This document shows positions 45,701 through 53,294 of a stretch of 64,000 bases of DNA, piece by piece (the stretch's first letter is position 1; the number at the start of each line of letters is the position of its first letter). The notes under the pieces are model-generated. The model had not been told where the DNA came from, did not search any database, and saw nothing but the letters and a program-made list of their open reading frames with translations. Source of the stretch: Streptomyces mirabilis (GTDB lineage: Bacteria > Actinomycetota > Actinomycetes > Streptomycetales > Streptomycetaceae); contig NZ_CP074102.1 of NCBI RefSeq assembly GCF_018310535.1, forward strand, positions 1,178,001 through 1,242,000. Direction: 5' to 3'. A program made the position numbers and the translations under genes.

Positions 45701-45953
45701 CCAGCGGCGTCTTGTCGATCTGCTTGAAGAACCGCGTCTCGTCGCAGACCTCGGCCACCAGGTCCGGGTCCCAGACGAAGACCTGCTCGATGCCGGCGAT
45801 CTCCATGCCGTAGAGCCCCTCGGGGAACTGCTTGGTCAGCCTGCCGAAGTACTCCACCGGGTTGGTGCTGGGGATCTGCGGCGTGTGGCCGAAGAGCGGG
45901 ACCCCCCGCGGAGACCGGATGGGCCGCAGGTCGGTCTCGGGGTGTGTGGTCAT
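42732..45953 (-). CDS. Self-sufficient cytochrome P450-reductase fusion (CYP102/BM3 type)
   Basis: A 1,073-aa protein; ATG 45953 follows AAAGGAGCC. Heme domain 1-470: I-helix AGHETTSG (273-280), ExxR in EETLRLWAP, heme Cys411 in FGNGVRACIG. Flavodoxin-like FMN domain about 490-640 (TVAYGSSLGSCEDLARTIAD, ASSYNGKAPDNA). FAD/NADPH reductase from about 670: RFYSISSAP, GTCSSYIAGL, LILIGPGTGIAPLRGFLEER, and the ending ADERYQQDVFA. Such enzymes hydroxylate medium or long fatty acids near the omega end. Two CATACG operators lie 80-120 bp upstream and a tetR gene follows to the right, so it is likely induced by a fatty acid-like ligand. Confidence 0.96.
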   Translation of the reverse strand: MTTHPETDLRPIRSPRGVPLFGHTPQIPSTNPVEYFGRLTKQFPEGLYGMEIAGIEQVFVWDPDLVAEVCDETRFFKQIDKTPLAHVRDYAGAGLFTAHQHEEEWGMAHRVLLPAFSQRAMKGYFGQMLEIAQNLVGKWERKEGRPVNITDDYTRLTLDTIALSGFGYRFDSFAKEDLHPFLNALLQALVESLRRSQELPMMTKMRKADDKKYRENIRLMRDLVENVIKERRDGKGTGEDDLLGLMLEATDPETGKGLDDDNVRDQVVTFLIAGHETTSGLLSFATYSLMRNPHILAQAYAEVDRLLPGDTVPDYDTVMQMDVIPRILEETLRLWAPIPLIGKSPLEDTVIGGCYGLKKGTRVNILEGPLHTHPKAWERPEEFDINRWLPENRVNHHPHAYKPFGNGVRACIGRQFALTEARLALALVLQKFKFADTDDYKMDVKEALTRKPGGFELNVRARQQHERTVFGAVDLQTDDTQAQAAVSGVGVNLTVAYGSSLGSCEDLARTIADRGERSGFGTTLVGLDELGDNLPTEGLLVVVASSYNGKAPDNAQRFDELLTAGLPEGSLSNVRFALLGAGNTQWVATYQGFPKRIEAGLLAAGATRVIERGIADAAGDFDGMATRWMDTLWTTLAEEYAADTSETTGPRFEVQLLTEAEVRPAIVSEQAYPLTVVANEELVSDATGLWDFSIEPPRPAAKSITIELPDGVTYDTGNHLAVFAKNEPALVNRALARLGVDRDQVLRLDQPAGGRTHLPVGTPVTAGLLFTEFVELQDVATRSQIQTLAGHTECPWTRPQLEAYTADTAEAEERYQTEVLGKRVSVLNLLERFPAVELPLAVFLEMMGPIRPRFYSISSAPLANPRHVRLTVGLLEGPALSGDGRYRGTCSSYIAGLEPGDVFYGYVRVPSPTFAPPVDPATPLILIGPGTGIAPLRGFLEERAWQHANGTQVGLSQVFVGCRHPEHDYFYRDEMEMWALSGIAQVHTAFSAVTGHPARFVQDAIAGAADTVWRAIQDGAYIYVCGDGRRMAPAVREALAAVYRKHTGSDDEAAQQWLAQLEADERYQQDVFA

Positions 45954-46030
45954 GGCTGGCTCCTTTAAGGGGAAAGGCGGGCAAGGGGCGGCATTCGGTG
46001 TGGCGGGGCGCCGGTATGGCAGCACTCGAT

Positions 46031-46075
46031 TTCCATACGCTGTATGTCTTCAGTGATACCATACGATGTATGGAA
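46031..46075. promoter_or_regulatory. Two CATACG operators before the P450 gene
   Basis: TCCATACGCTGTATG (46032-46046) and CCATACGATGTATGGAA (46059-46075), with GTGATACC (46053-46060) at the same offset as in the nickel permease promoter. The second site contains a rightward ATG (46070) with no recognisable protein after it. Probably the repressor site for the P450-adh operon. Confidence 0.75.
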
Positions 46076-46253
46076 ACTCAATCGGCAGGCCTGGGGTCGA
46101 GAAACAGGATGTTTGACTCATCAGGGACGACGTCGACCACACAGCGGGATCAGATCAAGATCAGGCGCTTCCCCTGCGATCTGCTGCCGCAGGAGAGCAC
46201 GCCAGGGAAGGAGGGCGGCCGACACGTCTCGCCTGGTTCTATGCCTGCATGCG

Positions 46254-46600
46254 TTAGGTGGCAGTGCGCCGAAGCCGCTGTTCGAGCGCCTTGCCGCACT
46301 CCTCGAGCACGGCTTCCAGTCGCGCCTTTTCCTGTTCGAGGCGCGCCTTGGTGACCTCGTCGCCCACCAAGGCCACCAGTCCGGGACTGTCCACCCCCCG
46401 CCGCCAGTCGGCTCCGCCCACCAGCGTGGGGCTTCCAGTCGCGCCTTTTCCTGTTCGAGGCGCGCCTTGGTGACCTCGTCGCCCACCAAGGCCACCAGTC
46501 CGGGACTGTCCACCCCCCGCCGCCAGTCGGCTCCGCCCACCAGCGTGCGCAGCACCGCAACCAGCCCCACTTCCGCGAAGCCGGATAAACGGAGGGCTGA
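46254..46600 (-). pseudogene. Unknown gene remnant broken by a 119-bp tandem duplication
   Basis: The leftward frames read TLVGGADWRRGVDSPGLVAL, VGDEVTKARLEQEKARLEAV, LEECGKALEQRLRRTAT, ending at 46254. The stretch encoding the first part occurs twice in tandem: 46311-46429 and 46430-46547. A 119-bp unit shifts the frame, so the gene is dead. The C-terminal coiled-coil-like helix resembles ends of some transposase-associated proteins, but I do not recognise the family. The spacer 46076-46253 holds nothing clear. Confidence 0.55.
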
Positions 46601-46638
46601 AAATGGCGCCACTACCCTCGGCGCCGCCGACGCTACTA

Positions 46639-46653
46639 CCATACGCCGTATGG
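46639..46653. promoter_or_regulatory. CATACG operator overlapping a tetR start codon
   Basis: CCATACGCCGTATGG is a perfect palindrome around one base. The ATG of the tetR gene (46650) is inside it, and TACCAT (46637-46642) sits at -10 distance, so the mRNA is probably leaderless and repressed by its own product. Confidence 0.75.
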
Positions 46654-47306
46654 CTACTGAACGTAAGCCCCCTCGGGGAACGAGGAAGAGGGACGTACCG
46701 CTCACCACGGACGGCATCTACGCCATGGCGTTGCAGCTCATCGATGCCGACGGGGTCGAGGCGCTCAGCATGCGCAAACTCGCGACCACGCTCGATGCGA
46801 ACCATATGTCGCTGTACCACCACGTGCCGAACGAGGACGCCGTGCTGCGCGGCGTGGCCCACCGAGTCGGTTCGCAGTTCAGCGCGGAGGAGTGGGGAGA
46901 CATCCCCTGGCAGGACCGACTGCGTGAACTGGCCCGGGACTTCCGCGATCTGTCGCACCGTCACCCGAAACTGATGGGGTATTCCTTCACGCGCCCCGAC
47001 TACGTGCAGCCGGAGGACCCCTTCTGGCAGGCACTGATCGACATCCTGGCCGCCGCGAAACTGCCCGAGGAGGAGATTCCGCGCGCCGCCGCGACCCTGG
47101 TCGGTGTGTTCACAGGTCTGCTGCTCAGCGAACTGAACGGGGCACTGCAACGGTGGGCCACTCTGCCACCGGCACCGTCGGGCCCCGACGAGGAAGAAGC
47201 GCCCCCGCCCTCCAAGGACGTGATCGACACCATGTTCAACTCCACACTGGACGCCGCGGTCGCCGGAGTGGAGAACCATGTCGCACGAGCCCGCGAGAGG
47301 GTGTGA
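46650..47306 (+). CDS. TetR-family repressor (CATACG operator), copy 1
   Basis: A 218-aa protein starting MATERKPPRGTRKRDVPLTT. HTH at residues 25-70: ALSMRKLATTLDANHMSLYH followed by HVPNEDAVLRGVAHRVG. The C-terminal domain has HRHPKLMGYSFTRPDYVQPE. There is no ribosome site, because the start lies inside the operator. It is a paralogue of the protein at 49583-50380 and probably controls itself, the P450-adh operon and other CATACG-marked genes. Confidence 0.9.
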   Translation: MATERKPPRGTRKRDVPLTTDGIYAMALQLIDADGVEALSMRKLATTLDANHMSLYHHVPNEDAVLRGVAHRVGSQFSAEEWGDIPWQDRLRELARDFRDLSHRHPKLMGYSFTRPDYVQPEDPFWQALIDILAAAKLPEEEIPRAAATLVGVFTGLLLSELNGALQRWATLPPAPSGPDEEEAPPPSKDVIDTMFNSTLDAAVAGVENHVARARERV

Positions 47307-47428
47307 CGGAAGCGAGACGGCTCCGGTGGGGCGGTGCGCGGTCCGGCGGCGTCCCCGCCGGGCCGGCCTGGTGCCGCCGCGACGGCGAAGGGCCATAGTG
47401 GAGGCAGGAGCATAGAGAGGCCGCTGCG

Positions 47429-49241
47429 ATGTCCGGAGCGCCGACACAGCACACGTCAGCCCGGTACCTGCCGATCGCCGAGCACGGCCTGATCGGGGAT
47501 CTGCGCACGGCGGCCCTGGTGGGTACCGACGGGACCATCGACTGGTACTGCTGACCGTCCTTCGACTCCCCGAGCGTGTTCGCTGCCATCCTGGACGCGG
47601 ACCTGGGCGGGGCGTTCGAACTGTCCGCGGCCGTGCCTGCCGACACCAAGCAGTTCTACTTCCCCGACACCAACGTACTGATCACCCGGTTCTTCACCGA
47701 GGACGGGCTCGGGGAGATCCAGGACTTCATGCCCGTGACACACGCCGGCGAGTCCGACCGCCACCGGCTGATCCGGCGGGTGGTGTGCGTCCGCGGGACG
47801 ATCCCGTTCCGAGCCCGGGTGGCTCCCCGCTTCGGCTACGGCGCCCCACCGCACACCCTGCGGATGCTGGAGGGCGCCGCTCTGTTCGCTTCCGAGGCGC
47901 TGTCGCTGACGCTGACCGCGACGGTGGCGCTGGAGTCCGACGGGAAGGACGTACGGACCGAGTTCACACTGTCCAAGGGCGACACGGCGGTGTTCGCGCT
48001 CGAGCGGGTCACCGACGAGACTCCGCCGCGAGGCTGCCCGCACGCCGAGGCCGAGCGGGAGTTCACCGCCACGGTCGCCTTCTGGCGGCGCTGGCTGCAG
48101 CAGTCCCGCTACCGCGGCCGCTGGCGGGAGATGGTGCACCGCTCCGCCCTCACCCTGAAGCTGCTCACCTACGCACCCACCGGTGCGATCGTGGCGGCCC
48201 TGACCACGATCCTGCCCGAGCAGCTCGGCGGCGGCCGCAACTGGGACTGCCGCTACACGTGGATACGCGACTCCGCGTTCGCCGTCTATGCGCTGCTCAG
48301 ACTCGGCTTCGCCGAGGAGGCCGAGGTGTTCATTGGCTTCCTCACCCAGCGGCGCGACGACGGAGCATCCGGGCCGCTGCAGATCATGTACGGCATCGAC
48401 GGACGGGCCGAGCTCCCCGAACACGAGCTGCCCCACCCGGAGGGCTACCGGGGCTCGGCGCCCGTGCGGGTCGGCAACGGCGCGGCCACCCAGCAACTCA
48501 ATATCTACGGCGCTCTGATCGACTCCGTGTACCTGTACGACAAGTGGTGCCGGCCCCTGTCCAGTGGCCACTGGCGCGCGGTGTGCGCCCTGGTGGACCG
48601 GGTCTGCGACCACTGGGACCAGCCGGACGAGGGCGAGTGGGAGACCCGCGGCGGGCGGAAGAAGTTCCTCCACTCCCGGCTGATGTGCTGGGTGGCCATC
48701 GAACGCGCCATCCGCATGGCCCTGCGCCGTAGCCTGCCCGCCGAACTCGGCCGCTGGGGTCCGGTCCGGGACCGGATCTACTGGCAGATCATGGACAAGG
48801 GCTGGTCGCCCACCCGGCAGGCCTTCGTCGAGCACGAGGAGGGCGACGTACTGGACGCGGCGGTGCTGATGATGCCGCTGACCAAGTTCGTCTCTCCCAC
48901 CGATCCCGTCTGGCTGTCCACTCTCGATGCCCTCGGCAACGAACTCGTCTCCGACTCCCTGGTCTGGCGCTATGACCCGGAGGCCAGCCCCCGACGGCCT
49001 GGAAGGCGACGAAGGCACGTTCTCCATCTGCTCCTTCTGGTACGTCGAGGCCCTCACCCGCGCCGGACGACTGGACGAAGCCCGCCTGGCCTTCGAGAAG
49101 ATGCTCACCTACGCCAACCATGTCGGCCTGTACTCCGAGGAGATCAGCCACACAGGTGAGCAACTGGGCAACTTCCCCCAGGCATTCACCCACCTCGCCC
49201 TCATCAGTGCGGCCTTCAACCTTGACCGTGCCCTGGGCTGA
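47429..49241 (+). pseudogene. GH15 glucoamylase/trehalase-like gene with stop and frameshift
   Basis: A near-complete GH15 frame. N-terminus: [29 protein letters not shown], then TGA at 47552-47554 where relatives have Cys (WYCCPRFDSPS). It goes on in frame with PSFDSPSVFAAILDADLGG, NWDCRYTWIRDSAFAVYALL, PEGYRGSAPVRVGNGAATQQ, and [20 protein letters not shown]. At about 48987 one extra C in a C-run shifts the frame; the end ([40 protein letters not shown]) is in the next frame. Intact members hydrolyse alpha-glucosidic bonds of maltodextrin or trehalose. Confidence 0.88.
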
Positions 49242-49458
49242 CGACCGACCGGCGGCGTTCCTCGATGAGTCGCTGTGCGAACCTCCCGCGGCCGGTTGAA
49301 CCACAGTTCCAGGAGCGCCGGCAGGCTGCCGTTGGCCACCGTCAGGGCAATGACCCGGTCAGCCACGGTGAATTGGCCCGTGGCCATGCCCTGCCCCCCG
49401 TCCTGTCCCGTGTCACCGATGACACCCACTCAGAGAACCGGAAGGGGAACGAGTCTTC

Positions 49459-49560
49459 ATGTCCCAGTACCAGCTTCGTGTCTACACACTGCGCACCCCC
49501 GAGGCGCTCGCCGCCTACGAGACCATCTGGGCCAAGCACATCCCCGGGCTGAACAAAAAC
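49459..49560 (+). pseudogene. NIPSNAP-family protein, N-terminal fragment
   Basis: MSQYQLRVYTLRTPEALAAY, ETIWAKHIPGLNKN: the first 34 codons of a NIPSNAP/ABM-type small protein. GAAGGGGAACGAG lies upstream. After about 49560 the sequence changes abruptly to DNA that overlaps the convergent tetR tail. Whatever oxidoreductase operon followed has been deleted. Confidence 0.65.
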
Positions 49561-49582
49561 AGCATGTCTGGGCTTTTGGCCC

Positions 49583-50380
49583 TCACTGCTCTTTCGGGTC
49601 GAAACCGGCCGCCATGTCCGAGACGGGACTCCCCGGGGGCTCTCCTTCGCAGCGTGCGGCCGGTGGGCGGAGTTGACGGGGGATGCGTCCGGAGGCGCGC
49701 AGGGAGTTCTGCGGGTGCTGGCCGTCGAGCCCACCGGCGTGATCGGCTGTGAGCCGGTTTTCCAGGCCGCTGATGATCGTGTCCAGCACCAGGCGGAACA
49801 TCCGGTCCTCGCCAAAGCCCTCGTTCATCGGCCCGTCCTCGCCGGAGGCGGGTGTGGTGGGCTGGAGGTTCGACCACCGGTGGAGCGCGCCGTTGAGCTC
49901 GGCGATCATCACGCCGATGACGACGGCGCACACGAGCGCGGCGAGCTGCGGGATCTCCGACTGCGGCACCCCTGCGGCGTCCAGTACGACGGTGAGCGCG
50001 ACCCAGAAGGGATCTTCGGGCTGGATGAAGTCCGGCTGGCTGAACGAGTAGGCCATGAGGTTGGGATGGCGGTGTGCCAGCGTCCGGAAGTCCGTGGCAA
50101 GTAGGCGCATGCGCTCCTGCCAGGGAGCGTCCTCCAGTGTCACGGTGCGGAACCGGGCGCCGACCATTCTCGCCACGCCACGCAGCAATGCGTCCTTGTT
50201 CGGCACGTGGTGGTACAGCGACATGGGGTTCGCGTCCAGCGCGGCGGCGAGTTTGCGCATCGTGAGCGCCTCGACCCCGTCCGCGTCGATGAGTCGCAGG
50301 GCGGAGGTGCAGATCCCTGCCTCGGTCAGAGGCACATCCCTCTTCCGAGTACCTCTAGAGGTACGCTTCACTCTTTCCAT
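49583..50380 (-). CDS. TetR-family repressor (CATACG operator), copy 2
   Basis: A 265-aa protein starting MERVKRTSRGTRKRDVPLTE. HTH: ALTMRKLAAALDANPMSLYH followed by HVPNKDALLRGVARMVG; ligand domain HRHPNLMAYSFSQPDFIQPE. It is clearly paralogous to the protein at 46650 but about 45 residues longer: the tail after GLENRLTADH is Pro/Arg-rich and looks like read-through into rearranged DNA. The start codon lies in a CATACG operator and has no leader. Confidence 0.85.
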   Translation of the reverse strand: MERVKRTSRGTRKRDVPLTEAGICTSALRLIDADGVEALTMRKLAAALDANPMSLYHHVPNKDALLRGVARMVGARFRTVTLEDAPWQERMRLLATDFRTLAHRHPNLMAYSFSQPDFIQPEDPFWVALTVVLDAAGVPQSEIPQLAALVCAVVIGVMIAELNGALHRWSNLQPTTPASGEDGPMNEGFGEDRMFRLVLDTIISGLENRLTADHAGGLDGQHPQNSLRASGRIPRQLRPPAARCEGEPPGSPVSDMAAGFDPKEQ

Positions 50381-50393
50381 ACGGTGTACGTTA
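50375..50393. promoter_or_regulatory. CATACG operator overlapping tetR start
   Basis: TTCCATACGGTGTACGTTA; on the tetR strand it reads GATAAC-GTACACCGT-ATGG, with the ATG at 50380 and a GATAAC -10-like box 9 bases before it. This layout matches the relic at 17381-17399. Confidence 0.7.
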
Positions 50394-50909
50394 TCAAGCC
50401 GTGGGCCAGCGCGGGGGACTCGCCGCCCGTGGTGGCGGTCACTCCTGCGGAACCCATCACATCCGGGAAGGCCCTCTCCATGCGGCCGCTGCAGATACGC
50501 GGCTTGCTGCCGCTGGGCCGGGCGACCGATCCGTGGCCGACCTGATGGTGTACACCGTCGGCGGATCCACGTGCGCGCTCTCCGGGCGACAGCCCGCCCT
50601 AAAAGTTAGTGCCTGACCAGCGCATTCCGTCAGCTCCCCCAAAGACCAGATCACCGGAGAGAGCAAGGACACCGGCTCATCCCCGGACCGCCGTTACTGC
50701 CCTCGGTCCACACCATCCGGCACAGTCCCGCTGCCCGGTAGGGCGTTCACTGCGGGCCGGGCACCTCCGCTGGGGCGGGCGCAGGTCCGCGGGATCTGGA
50801 GGAACCACCTTCGGTCGGCCTGCGGGGGTCGAGTTGCCGGTTGCGGCTTTGGCCGAGGCGCGGCGCAGGAAGAGTGAGGGCAGGCTGGGAGGGGAGGGAG
50901 GCGATTGCC
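50394..50909. other. Spacer without recognisable gene
   Basis: About 515 bp between the tetR start and the SpoIIE-like gene. Short rightward frames are present, but none matches a family or has a ribosome site. The last 40 bases hold the purine-rich ribosome site of the next gene. Confidence 0.5.
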
Positions 50910-53294
50910 GTGGCAGGCGATGATCCGCTGATGGTCGTGGACGGCTCGGGCATCGTGGTGCAGTGGAGCCGCCAGGCAGAGGCATTGCTGGGGCGTGGAG
51001 CGGATGAGGTGCTCGGGCGGTCCATCACGCCTTGGCTGGCCCGCACAGCAGCTGTGGCTGACCAGCAAGCGGAACCGGGCCGAGATGAAGTGGCGCTGTA
51101 CGACGCGAGCGGCCACGTTGTCGCCAAAGACTTGCGGGTGCGGCCCCTGCCACGTCAGGACGGCTCTTTGGTCTGGGGCCTCTTCCAAGCGCCAGCTTAC
51201 GGAGCACCGGCGCCTGATGGAGGCACCGTGGTGCTTGAGGCCTTGTTCACCCGGGTACCGGTTGGCCTGTACGTTCTGGACACGGGGTTGCAAATAGCGG
51301 CGGCGAGCGTCGCCGCACAGACGATGTGCGGCGGGACCCTGGAACGGATCCTTGGGCGCCGACTCACCGACGCCTACGAGTTCTCGCCCCCCGGCGAGGT
51401 GGAGGCGATGCTCCGCGCGGTGCTGGACAGCGGGGCGCCCTCCCCCGAGCGCGTGGTGTACGTGTCTCCCAGGGGTGTTTCGGGCCGACCGCGCATCATG
51501 GACGTCTCGGCATTCCGCCTGGAGGACCGGCACGGTGCGATTCTGGGGGTGGCGGCAGTGCTGGTTGCTGCCGGCGACCGTGAGCGGGCGCTTGCCAGTC
51601 TGCGTGTCTGGGGCTTGGTGCGGGAGCGGGTGGGACAGACCCTCGACGTGTTGGCCACCTGCCGCGACTTGGTCGAAGCCCTCGTACCGGGCTTCGCAGA
51701 CGCCGCCGTGGTGGAAGTGGTGGATGCCGTGGTGCGGGGTGAGGAACCCCCGCTCGCTCCACTCGATCAAGGTGTCCCGTTGCGCCGCGTGGCCTTTCGG
51801 CACGGGGATGTCGAGCAGCAGGTGCAGGCGCATCCGGTGGATGACGTGCGCGCCCTGCCGTTCCCGACCCCCTACGCACAAACTCTGGCCGACCTCAAGC
51901 CTCGCGTTGTCCCCCTAGGTCCTGACACGCCCTGGCTGGCGGCCGACCCCCTGCGTGCCCGCGCGATCCGCGCCTCCGGGGTCCGCGCACTTCTCGTGAT
52001 GCCTCTGACGCTGTACGGCACCGTGATCGGACTGATCAGCCTGTATCGAACGGAGCACGCTGGAGTCTTCGATGAAACGGATGTCGCCCTCGCCAAGGAA
52101 GTGGCTGACTACACGGCCCTGTGCATCAATGACGCCCGGCATTACACCCGCGAGCATACGATCGCCACAACCATCCAGCGCCATCTGCTGCCGCCATGGC
52201 GGCCCTCGGACCCTACCCTCGAAACCGCCTCCTTGCTCGTGCCCGGCAGCCAGGGAGCGGGCGGCTGGGTGGACATCTTCGCTCTGCCGAACGCCCGTAC
52301 CGCGCTGGTGGTCGGCGAGGTTGCCGGACAGGGCATCCACACCGCGACCACGATGGGCCAGCTGCGGACCGCCATCCACACCCTGGCCGCACTGGACGTG
52401 GACCCCGACGAACTCCTCGCACGCCTCAACGACACCGCAACGCGCCTGGCCAGTGAACGGGCTGCGCTTCCCACCGGTGATCCCTTGCGCCATCAGCCGC
52501 TCACCGCAAGCTGTGCGTATGCGGTCTACGACCCCATTGCCCGCACCTGCACCATCGCCCGGGCCGACCATCCCCCACCGGTGATCACCCACCCGGACGG
52601 CACCACCGAGATCTTCGATCACCCCAGTGGACCTCCGCTGGGCAGTACCGAAGGACCGCCTTTTGCCGCCACCACGGTTGGCGTCGCCGAGGGCAGCGTC
52701 CTCGCCCTCTACACCGTCTCCCTCCTGCCCTCCTGCCCATCGGGCCACCCGGGCAATGTGGACTCCCTCCGGGAGGTGCTGGGGGACCGCCCTGAGCGCC
52801 CCGTGCAGGAGATATGCGATGACGCCCTGTACCGGTTGCGCGGGGATAGCCGTCCCACCGATACCATCCTCCTCCTGGCCCGGACCCGCGCCATTCCCGC
52901 TGACGAGGTCGCCGCCTGGCATCTGGACCACCATCCCTCGGCCGCCGGCACGGCGCGCGCTCGTGCCCGAGAGCAGCTGGCCACATGGGGACTGGACGAC
53001 GAGACCGCGTATGCCACCGAAGTGATCGTCAGCGAACTGGTGACCAATGCCGTCCGCTATGGCTCTCCGCCCGTGCGACTGCGCATCATCAAGCACCGCG
53101 TCCTTACCTGCGAGGTCCAAGACACCGGTGCCCTCGCACCACGCCTGCGCCATGCCCGGACGGTCGACGAAGGCGGACGGGGCCTGTTCATCTGCGCGCA
53201 GCTCGCGCAGGCCTGGGGCGTCCGCTACACCTCCGACGGCAAGACCGTCTGGACCGAACAACCTCTCCCGCTGCCGTCAGGTAGGTCGGGATAG
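50910..53294 (+). CDS. PAS-GAF-SpoIIE phosphatase-like-HATPase regulator
   Basis: A 794-aa protein from GTG 50910 with GGGAGGGAGG 9 bp upstream. Order: PAS domain about 1-100 (PLMVVDGSGIVVQWSRQAEA), second PAS about 105-225, GAF about 240-410 (LVMPLTLYGTVIGLISLYRT), SpoIIE/PP2C-like 420-650, HATPase (RsbW type) 665-790 (EVIVSELVTNAVRYGSPPVR, GRGLFICAQLAQAWG). The PP2C part reads GGWVDIFALPNARTALVVGE and VAGQG, where active members have GDWYD and GD(V/I)xGHG, so two metal-binding Asp positions are Gly and Glu. The protein may bind rather than dephosphorylate anti-anti-sigma partners. Confidence 0.88.
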   Translation: MAGDDPLMVVDGSGIVVQWSRQAEALLGRGADEVLGRSITPWLARTAAVADQQAEPGRDEVALYDASGHVVAKDLRVRPLPRQDGSLVWGLFQAPAYGAPAPDGGTVVLEALFTRVPVGLYVLDTGLQIAAASVAAQTMCGGTLERILGRRLTDAYEFSPPGEVEAMLRAVLDSGAPSPERVVYVSPRGVSGRPRIMDVSAFRLEDRHGAILGVAAVLVAAGDRERALASLRVWGLVRERVGQTLDVLATCRDLVEALVPGFADAAVVEVVDAVVRGEEPPLAPLDQGVPLRRVAFRHGDVEQQVQAHPVDDVRALPFPTPYAQTLADLKPRVVPLGPDTPWLAADPLRARAIRASGVRALLVMPLTLYGTVIGLISLYRTEHAGVFDETDVALAKEVADYTALCINDARHYTREHTIATTIQRHLLPPWRPSDPTLETASLLVPGSQGAGGWVDIFALPNARTALVVGEVAGQGIHTATTMGQLRTAIHTLAALDVDPDELLARLNDTATRLASERAALPTGDPLRHQPLTASCAYAVYDPIARTCTIARADHPPPVITHPDGTTEIFDHPSGPPLGSTEGPPFAATTVGVAEGSVLALYTVSLLPSCPSGHPGNVDSLREVLGDRPERPVQEICDDALYRLRGDSRPTDTILLLARTRAIPADEVAAWHLDHHPSAAGTARARAREQLATWGLDDETAYATEVIVSELVTNAVRYGSPPVRLRIIKHRVLTCEVQDTGALAPRLRHARTVDEGGRGLFICAQLAQAWGVRYTSDGKTVWTEQPLPLPSGRSG

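Noticed and set aside
46070..46354. Rightward coding frame starting at the ATG inside the P450 operator
   Set aside because: It has no HTH or other motif, poor codon bias and no match to the TetR proteins that start the same way elsewhere.
46311..46547. CRISPR array
   Set aside because: Only two contiguous 119-bp copies without spacers; the unit is translated sequence of a gene remnant.
47552..47554. TGA in the GH15 gene read as selenocysteine
   Set aside because: GH15 enzymes have no redox centre, a second independent frameshift lies downstream, and no SECIS-like element or Sec machinery is seen.
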